DNA of 64,000 nt from an uncultured Blautia sp. (GTDB taxonomy: Bacteria; Bacillota; Clostridia; Lachnospirales; Lachnospiraceae): the NCBI RefSeq assembly GCF_934371575.1, contig NZ_CAKRNY010000002.1:62001-126000 (forward strand), in the 5' to 3' direction. A program made the position numbers and the translations under genes. The notes under the pieces were generated by a model. The model was not told the DNA's origin. It saw only the letters and a program-made list of their open reading frames with translations, and ran no database searches. Each line of letters opens with the position of its first letter. Within the stretch, counting starts at the first letter, position 1. Shown piece after piece: positions 45,688 through 54,299 of this stretch.

Positions 45688-46412
45688 TTCATGTCTCCTT
45701 TCTCACGCTTGCGCACCCATTGGAAAATAAAAATGGAAAAGAACATTTTCATCATATACCAGATGGAATTCTTAAAATCCAGATAACTGGTTCCTGCAAT
45801 TCGCTCATGCATTTCCACCTGCACTTCCTCAATCTTTACCCCACTGTTTAACAGATATGCCAGTGTATCCGGTTCCGGACTATAGTTAATATCGTAACCA
45901 AAGCGCTTGATCATCCGCTTATTAAACAAACGCATTCCGGAAGTCACATCTCCAATGTATTTTCCGCCTGTTGTGAGCATGATGGCGTAGGTCAGCAGCT
46001 GGCTCCCGATCATTCTGGAGTTGATGGGTTTCCGCTGCGTCTTGAAACGAGAACCAATCACAATATCACAACCAGTTCTTTCCATCTCTGTAATCATATC
46101 TTCTATATACTTTGGATCGTGCTGACCATCGCCATCCAACTGGAGAACATAATCGTACCCATAATAGTTTGCATAGCGCATGCCACTTTTGATAGCACCT
46201 GAAAGTCCTGTATTCACAGGCAGATCCATGAAATTATAGCCGTGGCGGGCACAGATTTTACGGGTGTCGTCTGTGGAACCGTCATTAATTACCACATAGT
46301 CATACTGAGGGTAATTTTTCTCAAGATTGTCTACAACCTGCTCAATGCAGCCAGCTTCATTATAGGCAGGAATGATGATCAGAATTTTTGATATTGTTTT
46401 TATTGAAGCCAT
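45684..46412 (-). CDS. GT2 glycosyltransferase, dolichyl-phosphate-mannose-synthase-like
   Basis: 242 residues. ILIIPAYNEAGCIEQVVDNL, VINDGSTDDTRKICARHG, LQLDGDGQHDPKYIEDM and GDVTSGMRLFNKRMIKRFG are the DPM1-type blocks. It lacks strong C-terminal membrane helices apart from one short hydrophobic stretch (MMKMFFSIFIFQWV). It probably transfers a sugar to undecaprenyl phosphate and works with the DUF2304 protein, whose start overlaps its stop by four bases. Confidence 0.88.
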   Translation of the reverse strand: MASIKTISKILIIIPAYNEAGCIEQVVDNLEKNYPQYDYVVINDGSTDDTRKICARHGYNFMDLPVNTGLSGAIKSGMRYANYYGYDYVLQLDGDGQHDPKYIEDMITEMERTGCDIVIGSRFKTQRKPINSRMIGSQLLTYAIMLTTGGKYIGDVTSGMRLFNKRMIKRFGYDINYSPEPDTLAYLLNSGVKIEEVQVEMHERIAGTSYLDFKNSIWYMMKMFFSIFIFQWVRKREKGDMK

Positions 46413-46443
46413 GAATTCTCCATTCTGTGTTTGTTTCTAATAT

Positions 46444-47613
46444 TCATAAAAGGTATCTGGTTCTGTAATTTTCCACAATCCCCACCAGTTCTTTTGCCCT
46501 TGCCTCAAAAGAGTATTTCTCCCGAATCATAGGCCACTGGGCATCCACTTTTGCCTTCACTTCATCATAATGATTCTCAATTTCTTTCACGCACTGGTCA
46601 AATTCTTCTTTATTGTTATAGTACAGCACTGCATCCGGGAAAATTTCCTGCAGTTCGTCGCAGCAATCGGAGATCACTGGCAAGCCGCATGCCAGGGCAT
46701 CAAAAATACGATTATTGACAAACTGATAATCCAGCATATCTTTCCAGTGATCGTTAAGTGTAACCCGGGCGCTGCGATACAGTTCCGGAATCTGGCTGTT
46801 TTCAATAAAAACCTCCTGCACCATTGTTTTATCCGGGCCAAGCATGGCTTTCCAGCCCGCGCCCCAGATTTTCAGCGGCAGCTTATCCTTCGCTGCCCAA
46901 AGTACGCAGGGGCGGGCTACACCTCGGGAATTTCCAATAAAAAGATAGTCTTTCCCCCGTTTTTTCTCACTTTCTTTATCTGGATAAAACAGTTCTGTAT
47001 CTGTGCACTGAAGAAGAGGGTATACCGGAATATCAAGTTTCTTCTGCAGCTCCCTGGCATAGTGGAGAGAACCCACGCAGATCACATCGTAAAGCCTGTA
47101 TTCTTCTTCTGTCACCATTTCCGGGTGGCTGATGTTCCACATAATGTAGAGGCATTTGGCATTCCGGCGGTCCGGACGGTAAAACTCACGGCCTCTTAGT
47201 ACCAGTACCACATCTGCATTCACTTCACAGTCCCAGTCTTCATGAAGGTCAATTATGGTATACATCCCCATTCTGTCAAGATAGCGTTTCAGCGCGACTG
47301 CATAGGCATAATCTCCCCAGCGGACCTTCTTCTCGCCTTCCGGTGCCGGACATTTGAGTACCCAGATCTGGCGGTCTCCAGCATCCTGCTGTACCTGGAT
47401 GGCGCGTTTCGCCCATTCATCACGACGATGGAACTCATTTGCAATACAATCCTTCAGTTCCTGAGCCGGAAGGATATTCCGCTGCAGCTCAGTTAGAATT
47501 TTCTCCTGGCGCTTGTTTGCTTTCTCCAGTTCCTTAAGCTTATTATCCATATAAGTACGGCTGACCGGAATCAGACTTCGCAGTTTCTGTTTCAATATAT
47601 CTATAAAGCTCAT
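46444..47613 (-). CDS. GT-B glycosyltransferase, CgeB-like
   Basis: About 389 residues. After an N-terminal coiled stretch (KLKELEKANKRQEKILTELQ), the protein shows the two-lobed arrangement of CgeB/DUF3880-type transferases. Key blocks are YIMWNISHPEMVTEEEYRLYD, VCVGSLHYARELQKK, DYLFIGNSRGVARPCVLWAA and the C-terminal NRIFDALACGLPVISDCC, the usual donor-binding glutamate/aspartate region. The ATG at 47613 is preferred: AGGAGATTTTCC lies just before it and an earlier ATG would overlap that site. First gene of the polysaccharide transcript. Confidence 0.82.
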   Translation of the reverse strand: MSFIDILKQKLRSLIPVSRTYMDNKLKELEKANKRQEKILTELQRNILPAQELKDCIANEFHRRDEWAKRAIQVQQDAGDRQIWVLKCPAPEGEKKVRWGDYAYAVALKRYLDRMGMYTIIDLHEDWDCEVNADVVLVLRGREFYRPDRRNAKCLYIMWNISHPEMVTEEEYRLYDVICVGSLHYARELQKKLDIPVYPLLQCTDTELFYPDKESEKKRGKDYLFIGNSRGVARPCVLWAAKDKLPLKIWGAGWKAMLGPDKTMVQEVFIENSQIPELYRSARVTLNDHWKDMLDYQFVNNRIFDALACGLPVISDCCDELQEIFPDAVLYYNNKEEFDQCVKEIENHYDEVKAKVDAQWPMIREKYSFEARAKELVGIVENYRTRYLL

Positions 47614-47676
47614 GGAAAATCTCCTCATTTTAAGCTGTAATTTTATAACAAATTAACATTTTGGGCTTTGTCCATT

Positions 47677-47705
47677 ATTATAGCGAAATCCCTATGCAAA
47701 CGCAA
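47677..47705 (-). promoter_or_regulatory. Promoter at the right end of the polysaccharide cluster
   Basis: On the minus strand TTGCGT (47705-47700), a 17-base spacer and TATAAT (47682-47677) lie 64 bases before the first glycosyltransferase start codon. Confidence 0.75.
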
Positions 47706-47775
47706 CCATTCTCAGCTTCACAATTTTTTCATTATTTTTTCTGCTTTTTGTCACTAGGAAAGTAATTTGGAATTT

Positions 47776-47783
47776 GCTATAAT
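47776..47783 (+). promoter_or_regulatory. Extended -10 promoter of the secreted repeat protein gene
   Basis: TGCTATAAT-type extended -10 (TATAAT at 47778-47783) lies about 62 bases before the start codon at 47845. No good -35 is seen at the normal distance, which fits an extended -10 promoter. It is divergent from the polysaccharide promoter. Confidence 0.5.
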
Positions 47784-47844
47784 GATTTTATTGAGAGGTC
47801 AGGCTCTTTCCCTGGCTTATTAATTCCCAGGAGGATAGCGATTC

Positions 47845-48627
47845 ATGCGAAGAAAAAAGAGTTTACTAATAACATCAATGCTTGCTTTTTCCCTTTGCAG
47901 CACTTCTGTTATTCCAGTGTTGGCTGAGGATACAGATACAGTCAGCGGACAGACTGCAGATACCGGAACCGCTGAGGATGCCCAGAATGCAGATTCTCAG
48001 GATGCGGATTCCCAGGATATAGATTCCCAGGATGCGGATTCCCAGAGTGAAGATACTAAGGAAACCCCTTATGAGAAGGGTACGATCACAGATACCGATT
48101 TTCAGAGCGAATGGCTGAATCTGAAGTTCACGCCACCGGAAACGGTTGTTATGAATACAGAGAAAGAGCTTCAGTCCGTCATGAAGCAGGGACAGAGCAC
48201 ACTTGAGGAATCTTCCGGAGTGGAGCTTGGCGAGGATGCCTTATCCGGTACGGTTTATGAGATGATGGCTTCGTCTGTCTCCGGTTTTCCCAATGTTTCA
48301 TTGGTTGTGGAGGACGCAGCCCTTGAGAATATGACAGTAGACCAGTATTTCCTGGCCGCACAGCAGATGCTGGATGCTACCGGAATGGGGTATACTTATT
48401 CCGATATCACGGACGCGCAGATTGCAGGACAGGATTTCAGAGTTATGGAAACAACTGTAACGATCAATGATTATGAGGTTCTTCAAAAATATTGTACCCG
48501 TAAACAGGGAGGAAAGTTTGTCTCCATTATTTTATCCTACACTACAGATACGACAGCAGAAGCAGATGAAATTCTGGCAGCTTTCACTCCATTAAGCACA
48601 GATACGGAGGCTGCACCTGCAGAATAA
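47845..48627 (+). CDS. Exported protein of unknown function with DSQDA repeats
   Basis: 260 residues. A signal peptide (KKSLLITSMLAFSLCSTSVIPVLA) is followed by an acidic low-complexity stretch containing four ADSQD-type units (about residues 49-68), then a folded domain of about 180 residues. The folded part (WLNLKFTPPETVVMNTEKELQ and a repeated YEVLQKYCTRKQGGKFVSIIL) resembles secreted stress or lipoprotein-like domains, but I cannot name a family. It has no lipobox and no wall-sorting motif. CAGGAGGATAG precedes the ATG. The next gene starts 3 bases after its stop. Confidence 0.75.
   Translation: MRRKKSLLITSMLAFSLCSTSVIPVLAEDTDTVSGQTADTGTAEDAQNADSQDADSQDIDSQDADSQSEDTKETPYEKGTITDTDFQSEWLNLKFTPPETVVMNTEKELQSVMKQGQSTLEESSGVELGEDALSGTVYEMMASSVSGFPNVSLVVEDAALENMTVDQYFLAAQQMLDATGMGYTYSDITDAQIAGQDFRVMETTVTINDYEVLQKYCTRKQGGKFVSIILSYTTDTTAEADEILAAFTPLSTDTEAAPAE
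47989..48048 (+). repeat. Four tandem 15-base repeats in the secreted protein gene
   Basis: Four units of the form GCGGATTCCCAGGAT encode ADSQD, ADSQD, IDSQD and ADSQS. They lie just after the signal peptide and form an acidic, flexible spacer. Near identity of the units suggests recent expansion. Confidence 0.85.
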
Positions 48628-48630
48628 ACT

Positions 48631-49080
48631 ATGGTCTATACGCCTTTAACCATAAAAGCGATAAAAACAGCATACAATGCCCACATGGGTCAGTGTGACC
48701 AGAGTGGTATCCCTTATATTTTTCATCCGTTTCATCTAGCTGAACAGATGACAGATGAAGTTACCACCTGTATTGCCCTTCTCCATGATGTTTTGGAGGA
48801 TACTGAGATGACACTGCCGGAACTGGAGGCAGAATTTCCCAGCGAAGTCACAGAAGCAGTTCAACTGCTCACCCATGATTCTTCAGATGATTATCTGGAA
48901 TATGTACGCAGACTTTGTAAAAATCCATTGGCACGAAAGGTAAAGATTGCAGATCTTGCACATAATTCAGATGAAACCCGCCTTTCTTCCGTTACACCTG
49001 ATCCGGCTCAGCTGAAACACTGGCGTACGAAATATGCTGCGGCAAAGAAGATTATACAGGAATATGAGAAGTCTTTGTAA
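48631..49080 (+). CDS. Small HD-domain hydrolase, RelA/SpoT HD (MESH1)-like
   Basis: 149 residues with only the HD domain of RelA/SpoT proteins. IKTAYNAHMGQCDQSGIPYIFHPFHLAEQM supplies the first histidines, TCIALLHDVLEDTEMT the HDxxED motif, and ARKVKIADLAHNSDETRL the later NxD-type site. There is no synthetase, TGS or ACT domain. Such free-standing HD proteins can hydrolyse (p)ppGpp or act on other nucleotides. It begins 3 bases after the secreted protein stop without an obvious ribosome site, so it probably relies on translational coupling. Substrate not proved. Confidence 0.82.
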   Translation: MVYTPLTIKAIKTAYNAHMGQCDQSGIPYIFHPFHLAEQMTDEVTTCIALLHDVLEDTEMTLPELEAEFPSEVTEAVQLLTHDSSDDYLEYVRRLCKNPLARKVKIADLAHNSDETRLSSVTPDPAQLKHWRTKYAAAKKIIQEYEKSL

Positions 49081-49081
49081 A

Positions 49082-49726
49082 TCACACGGATTTCACCCGC
49101 AGAATCTCTTTCGTCAGCTCCTGGTGTGGCTTGTTCGTATCGGCCTGAAATACTGCCACATGATTCAGGTCTGCGCCTCCATCTGTGTATGCAGGAAAAA
49201 GAAAGCCGCACTCCGGAGCCCCAGGCTCGTATTCATTGGCAAGAGGGCAGATTACACATATCAAATATTCAAACACAGATTCTGATTCCCATAATCTTTC
49301 TTTATCAGCTGCCTTGGCAGGAATATCGTATCTGTCGTGAAAAACATAGACAGCATAGGGCTCACGGCTTTTATAATGCTCCATTACGAGATCGTAAAAG
49401 CTATCCATAAGAGCATCATTTTTCAGTCCGCATTCCCGAAGAGCCATCAGTAGCTGCCAGACTGTCCCAGGTCTTCTGTCTTCATCTGCGAATTCATAAC
49501 GTTTCAGATTCACATTGGTTGCCGCAAAGGGAACAGCCTTGGCAAGCTCAATATTTTTCTTCTTTTCACCTGAAGACAGCTTAAGAAAATTCACATTAAA
49601 GCTACCATCGAAATCTCCATCTTTATCCACATAGCATCCTGCGATCCTTGTAAAAGAGCTTCGGGCCACATTCATTCTCCTGGTCAGTGCCAGCATATCT
49701 TCACGATCAATTTTGTTGGTCATCAT
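49082..49726 (-). CDS. DUF4317 protein, half length
   Basis: About 214 residues from the ATG at 49726 (a second ATG follows directly). It begins NKIDREDMLALTRRMNVARSSFTRIAGCYVD, then LLMALRECGLKNDALMDSFYD, YAVYVFHDRYDIPAKAADK and FEYLICVICPL, the N-terminal blocks of DUF4317 proteins, and GFLFPAYTDGGADLNHVAVFQ. The family is normally close to 400 residues; here the frame stops soon after that block and no room is left before the convergent gene that ends at 49080. The function of the family is unknown. It overlaps the end of the upstream PatB-like gene. Confidence 0.75.
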   Translation of the reverse strand: MMTNKIDREDMLALTRRMNVARSSFTRIAGCYVDKDGDFDGSFNVNFLKLSSGEKKKNIELAKAVPFAATNVNLKRYEFADEDRRPGTVWQLLMALRECGLKNDALMDSFYDLVMEHYKSREPYAVYVFHDRYDIPAKAADKERLWESESVFEYLICVICPLANEYEPGAPECGFLFPAYTDGGADLNHVAVFQADTNKPHQELTKEILRVKSV

Positions 49727-50898
49727 AACGCCTTTCTGATTCGCTCCAACGCCTCTGTCAGCGTTGCTCTCGGACACGCCACATTAATTCTCTGAAATCC
49801 CTCACCGGCTTTTCCGAAAATTTTTCCGCTGTCCAGCCAGAGTCTGGCTTTATTGACAATCAGATCCTCCAGCTGGTCCACGTCAAGTCCGGTCTCACGG
49901 AAATCCAGCCACACCAGATACGTGCCCTCTAGTTCTGTCATCTTCACACCCGGCAGATATTTTTCCACATATGCTTTTGTGTACGCAATATTTGCTGCCA
50001 CATAAGCATGCATTGCCTGATACCACTCTTCTCCTTTGGAATAAGCAGCTTCGACAGCTACCAGACCCATAACACCCAACTGGCTGATTCCGGCCGCATC
50101 CAGCTGCTTCTGGAATTTCTGGCGAAGCTTGGGATTGGGAATAAAAATATTGGAAATCATCATACTTGCAAGGTTGAATGTCTTACTTGGAGAAGTACAG
50201 GTAATGGAAATATCCTGAAACTCTTTTTTCAGTCCTGCAAACACCTGATGTTTTCCTTTGAAAACAAAATCCTGATGGATTTCATCACTGACTACAATCA
50301 CGCCATGTTTCACGCAGATATCCCCTAATTTTTCCAGTTCTTCCGCACTCCACACTCTTCCCACCGGATTATGGGGATTGCACAGGAAAAACAGCTTCAC
50401 ATGTTCCTCCACGATTTTCGTTTCAAAATCCTGGAAATCAATATGGTAGCGGTTATCCTCTCCCTGATAAAGATTGCTGCTTACCACTTTTCTGCCATTA
50501 TCCCGAATCACCTCGGAAAAAGGATAATAGACCGGAAGCTGAATCAGTACGCTGTCTCCCGGCTGTGTATATGCCTTTACTGCCATAGCCAGGGCAAAAA
50601 CAACACCTGGGGTTTTGATCAGCCAGTCTTCCTGGATTTCCCAGTTATGGTGATTCTTCATCCAGCCTGCCAAAATTTCAGAATAAGGTGTCTGCACCTC
50701 GCTGTATCCGAAAATACCCTCTTTTGCCCGCTCTACCAACGCATCTTCAATGTAAGAAGAAGTCTCAAAATCCATATCCGCAACCCAAAGAGGCAGTACA
50801 TCGGCTGGTTTTCCTCTTTTTACTGCAAAATCATATTTCAGGCATCTGGTATTTTTTCTGTTGATCACTTTATCAAAATCAAGATTTCTCTCCGCCAT
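49723..50898 (-). CDS. patB: PatB/MalY-type PLP-dependent C-S lyase (cystathionine beta-lyase)
   Basis: 391 residues, fold-type I aminotransferase. KYDFAVKRGKPADVLPLWVADMDF is the subgroup N terminus, NPHNPVGRVWSAEELEKL the substrate site, VVSDEIHQDFVF the PLP-Asp block, and CTSPSKTFNLASMMISN contains the PLP lysine. The enzyme cleaves cystathionine to homocysteine, pyruvate and ammonia. The ATG at 50898 is used because GAGGAAG precedes it; the start overlaps the end of the upstream gene by 20 bases. The two genes form a transsulfuration pair. Confidence 0.9.
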   Translation of the reverse strand: MAERNLDFDKVINRKNTRCLKYDFAVKRGKPADVLPLWVADMDFETSSYIEDALVERAKEGIFGYSEVQTPYSEILAGWMKNHHNWEIQEDWLIKTPGVVFALAMAVKAYTQPGDSVLIQLPVYYPFSEVIRDNGRKVVSSNLYQGEDNRYHIDFQDFETKIVEEHVKLFFLCNPHNPVGRVWSAEELEKLGDICVKHGVIVVSDEIHQDFVFKGKHQVFAGLKKEFQDISITCTSPSKTFNLASMMISNIFIPNPKLRQKFQKQLDAAGISQLGVMGLVAVEAAYSKGEEWYQAMHAYVAANIAYTKAYVEKYLPGVKMTELEGTYLVWLDFRETGLDVDQLEDLIVNKARLWLDSGKIFGKAGEGFQRINVACPRATLTEALERIRKAL

Positions 50899-52057
50899 GT
50901 AATTCTTCCTCTGTTTCTGCAAATACTTTTTCAAATTCACCCAGAAGGTCCTGTACATCCTCAATTCCTACAGATAACCGAAGTGTGGCTTCTGTGATTC
51001 CGTTACGCTCCCGAATTTCCCTTGGCACATCTGCATGTGTCTGGGTCGCTGGATATGTGATCAGGGTCTCTACGCCGCCAAGACTTTCTGCAAATCTGAT
51101 CATCCGCACTTTTTCCAGAATAGAAAGGGCAAATTCTTTGCTTTCCACCTGGAAGGTAAGCATGGAGCCGAAGCCTCTGGCCTGTTTTTTCATAATCCCG
51201 TATCCAGGATGCTCTGGAAGTCCCGGATAGATTACTCTGGTAACGGCGTTTTTGTTTTTCAGCCATTCTGCGATTTTGAAGGCGTTCCGCTGTGCCTGCT
51301 CCATGCGGATTCCAAGGGTTTTAATTCCGCGAAGGATCAGCCAGCTGTCAAAAGGTGCCAGACCGGATCCTGTGGTTTTGATCAGGAAACGAAGCTTCTC
51401 ACTGATATCCTCTCTGTTTGTGACCAGAAAACCTGCCAGTGTGTCATTGTGTCCACCCAGAAATTTAGTTCCGCTGTGCACCACAATATCAGCGCCCAGA
51501 TTCAGAGGATTCTGAAAGTATGGGGATAAAAATGTATTGTCTACAATGAGAAGAAGGTTATGTCTCTTTGCAATTTCTGCAAGTGCAGCAATATCTGTGA
51601 CATTCATCATGGGGTTGGTTGGAGTTTCAATATATATGGCTTTTGTGTTTTCGTTTACATAATTTTCTGCATTTTCTTTCCAGCAGTCAATACGGGAAAA
51701 CCGGATCCCGTTTTTCGCAGATACATTGTCAAAAAGCCGGATGCTTCCACCGTACAGATCGGCATCTACGATCAAATGATCTCCTGGCTTAAACAATTCC
51801 ATTACCAGAGTGATCGCAGCCATTCCTGTGGAAAAGGCCAGTGCGTCGATTCCATTTTCCAGACTTGCCACAATTTTTTCCAGATGTTCTCTGGTTGGAT
51901 TCTGCAGTCTGCTGTAATCGAAACCTGTGCTGTGTCCTACTGCCGGATGTTCGTAGGTTGCAGTCTGGTAAATCGGATAGCTGATGGCACCATAGTTGTT
52001 ACAACAGCCTTCCTCTTCTTCTAAGTGTAAACATTTTGTATTGATTCCTCTTGCCAT
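50879..52057 (-). CDS. metB: Cys/Met metabolism PLP-dependent enzyme (cystathionine gamma-synthase type)
   Basis: 392 residues. ISYPIYQTATYEHPAVG, YSRLQNPTREHLEKIVASLENG, IETPTNPMMNVTDIAALA, VDNTFLSPYFQNPLNLGAD and the PLP lysine in VVHSGTKFLGGHNDTLAGFL are the class blocks. The class covers cystathionine gamma-synthase, gamma-lyase and O-acetylhomoserine sulfhydrylase, and sequence alone does not separate them. Coupling to a PatB-type beta-lyase argues for cystathionine gamma-synthase in methionine synthesis. The ATG at 52057 follows GGAGGAAAAATT. Cytoplasmic. Confidence 0.85.
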   Translation of the reverse strand: MARGINTKCLHLEEEEGCCNNYGAISYPIYQTATYEHPAVGHSTGFDYSRLQNPTREHLEKIVASLENGIDALAFSTGMAAITLVMELFKPGDHLIVDADLYGGSIRLFDNVSAKNGIRFSRIDCWKENAENYVNENTKAIYIETPTNPMMNVTDIAALAEIAKRHNLLLIVDNTFLSPYFQNPLNLGADIVVHSGTKFLGGHNDTLAGFLVTNREDISEKLRFLIKTTGSGLAPFDSWLILRGIKTLGIRMEQAQRNAFKIAEWLKNKNAVTRVIYPGLPEHPGYGIMKKQARGFGSMLTFQVESKEFALSILEKVRMIRFAESLGGVETLITYPATQTHADVPREIRERNGITEATLRLSVGIEDVQDLLGEFEKVFAETEEELHGGEKS

Positions 52058-52179
52058 AATTTTTCCTCCAAGTCCGTGTGATATAGTCCTAAGAGACTCC
52101 GCTCTCATTTTTTCTTGTCATATCATAACAGGACAAGAGGATTTTGTATAATTCATTTTACCTTGAGTTTGTTATAGGA

Positions 52180-52189
52180 TATAGCTATA
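52180..52189. promoter_or_regulatory. Palindrome upstream of the transsulfuration operon
   Basis: TATAGCTATA is a perfect ten-base palindrome in the 162-base stretch between the HPt gene end and the metB-like start. It lies roughly 120 bases before that start and overlaps a second palindrome GCTATAGC. It is a possible LysR-type or other operator. Closer to the gene, TCTTGTC and GACAAGA (52113-52138) form a small stem. No SAM riboswitch is recognisable. Confidence 0.3.
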
Positions 52190-52219
52190 GCTTTTGTTCT
52201 GATATAGAAAGCATTGATT

Positions 52220-52570
52220 TTATTGCTCCAGTTCCCTGATTGCTTCTATCAGAATCGTGTACTGTTCTTTTACCTGCTGATAAAGCGCGTCACTTCCTGC
52301 AGTCTCTCTTCCTCTGAGCACTTCTGTAAGCTCTGCACTTACTTTATACAGCCCTGTAAAACCAAGGTTCAGGCATACTCCCTTCAGTGTATGCGCTGCG
52401 CGGAAAGCTTTCTCTCCATCCTGAGCATTAAGACCATCTGTCAGATCCTGAAAACTTGGATCATTGAGAAATTTCACTGCAAATCTTTTTACAAGCGCTT
52501 CACTTCCAAGCCTTTTCAGAACGCCTTCATAATCTGAACCGGCTTTCTCATAACATTCTTTTATTGTCAT
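52220..52570 (-). CDS. Histidine phosphotransfer (HPt) domain protein
   Basis: 116 residues, entirely helical. AFRAAHTLKGVCLNLGFTGL contains the phospho-accepting histidine in the HTLKG motif (about residue 60). The upstream part (YEKAGSDYEGVLKRLGSEALVKRF) matches the helices before the HPt motif. It would carry phosphate between a hybrid kinase and a response regulator, none of which is encoded in this window. The ATG at 52570 follows AAGGAGACTG; upstream ATGs lack sites. Confidence 0.88.
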   Translation of the reverse strand: MTIKECYEKAGSDYEGVLKRLGSEALVKRFAVKFLNDPSFQDLTDGLNAQDGEKAFRAAHTLKGVCLNLGFTGLYKVSAELTEVLRGRETAGSDALYQQVKEQYTILIEAIRELEQ

Positions 52571-52642
52571 TTCAGTCTCCTTTGTCTTTTGTTTCGATTC
52601 TCTCTGCTTGCTCATAATCAAATAGCTCCTGGAAATCCAGCC

Positions 52643-54163
52643 TTATGCATCAGATCTGGAATAAGCATTCTTCATCTGATTACTCAGCTCATAAAGCACC
52701 TTGTCCAGTGTGTCTGAAGCCTCTTTTTTCAGCATATCTGCAATTGCCTGATTTGCCTCCAGACGAAGTGCCATTCTCTTCGCTGGGTCGGATTCTTTTT
52801 CCAGAAGTGCATCGTACTGATGGATCAGCTGGTGTCCCTTTGCCATCACCCGTTCCTGATAGCGCTCAATATGAAAAATCGAGCTCTTATATGATGCATC
52901 TGCCATGGCACCGATCATACGGCTTATCCAGTAAAAATTGTCTGTAGTTACTTCTTTCGTTGTACCGGAAAGGTAATCAGGAGTCGTATCAACAGCCGCA
53001 TAAAATGGAACAATCACGTTAAAAGCATTGGATGCAAAAGCAACCCACTGCAGAATATTGCAGTCTTTTTCCATGTCAGGGCGCATCTGGATTAATGACA
53101 GGAAATCTGTACGGTTCACGCCGATGGAACGGAATGCCCCGCGCTGTTCTTTCTCTCCGTAAGAAGCATATGGATCATATGGAGTTCCCTGATAATGAGA
53201 AGACAGAACGTATTTCACGTCTTCCACAGTAATCTTCTTTTCCGGAATCATAGACCAGGGCAGATCATCTGAATACGGAGTAAATTCTGCGTTGGGACCA
53301 TCCCATATTTTCGTTTTCGGATTCAGTGTGCGCAGCATATACCATGCGCGAGGTGTATTATAAACATGATCGGAATCGTCGTGGCTTCCAAAGGCATCTC
53401 TCGGATTCAACACGCCATCCTGAGAAAGATCCAGGTGATTTTTCTCAATAAATTCTTTCATATCAGAAGAACACATATATTCCAGATCTGCATATTCTTC
53501 TCGTGTACTCTGATATTTCGGCTGATCTAAAAGTGCTTTTTCCAGGTCAAACTTATCGCTTCCAAGCTGGTTAGGCATTACCACATAAACATCATCCGGA
53601 ACTTTTCGTGCCATCCAGTGATGTCCGCCAATAGTCTCCAGCCACCATATCTCATCCTGGTCCTGGAATGCAATTCCGTTCATTTCATAGGTTCCGTATT
53701 TCTCCAGAATACTGCCAAGACGAACAACACCCTCACGGGCACTGCGAATATAAGGAAGAACGATAGATACAATATCTTCCTCTCCAATTCCGCCGGCGAT
53801 TTCTTCTTTTCCATCTTTTGCCGGCTGATAAACTACCAGCGGATCTGCGCCAAGTACACGTGGATTGGAAGTGATTGTCTCTGTGGCAGTCATTCCCACA
53901 TTCGCCTCGTTGACACCACTTGCAGCCCAGATTCCCTCTCCATCTACTGCGTTTGGTACGGCGGTGTAGCCCATCGGATCATCTGGAAGCTGGATTTCCA
54001 CATGGGAAATCACGGATTTGTATTTCCGTGGCTGTTCCTCTGGATGGACCACCACATATTTCTTCGGCATATAATGACCGGAACCGGAATCGTCATTTCT
54101 GGCAATCATGGTAGAGCCATCATAGGACGCATTTTTTCCAACTAAAATTGTAGTACAACCCAT
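52643..54163 (-). CDS. pepD: C69-family dipeptidase
   Basis: 506 residues. It starts MGCTTILVGKNASYDGSTMIARNDD, in which Cys3 is the N-terminal nucleophile characteristic of the C69 (Ntn hydrolase) peptidases after removal of the first residues. Later blocks are HHWMARKVPDDVYVVMPNQL and NTPRAWYMLRTLNP. The enzyme cleaves short peptides inside the cell. The start at 54163 is chosen over a frame 26 codons longer because AGGAGGAAAATC lies directly before it and the cysteine must be near the N terminus. Confidence 0.92.
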   Translation of the reverse strand: MGCTTILVGKNASYDGSTMIARNDDSGSGHYMPKKYVVVHPEEQPRKYKSVISHVEIQLPDDPMGYTAVPNAVDGEGIWAASGVNEANVGMTATETITSNPRVLGADPLVVYQPAKDGKEEIAGGIGEEDIVSIVLPYIRSAREGVVRLGSILEKYGTYEMNGIAFQDQDEIWWLETIGGHHWMARKVPDDVYVVMPNQLGSDKFDLEKALLDQPKYQSTREEYADLEYMCSSDMKEFIEKNHLDLSQDGVLNPRDAFGSHDDSDHVYNTPRAWYMLRTLNPKTKIWDGPNAEFTPYSDDLPWSMIPEKKITVEDVKYVLSSHYQGTPYDPYASYGEKEQRGAFRSIGVNRTDFLSLIQMRPDMEKDCNILQWVAFASNAFNVIVPFYAAVDTTPDYLSGTTKEVTTDNFYWISRMIGAMADASYKSSIFHIERYQERVMAKGHQLIHQYDALLEKESDPAKRMALRLEANQAIADMLKKEASDTLDKVLYELSNQMKNAYSRSDA

Positions 54164-54299
54164 TTGATTTTCCTCCTGAAGTTCCTTCCTCTGAAGTTCT
54201 TTTCTTCTGAAATTCTTTTGTATCGGTGCTGTTTTTACCATTCAGACCTGTTGTAATCTATGTTAGCACAAACCAACATTTTATGGAATACAAAAGTTG

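Noticed and set aside
52058..52219. SAM riboswitch before the transsulfuration operon
   Set aside because: The leader is short and lacks the conserved kink-turn and pseudoknot sequences of SAM-I; only a small stem and a palindrome are seen.
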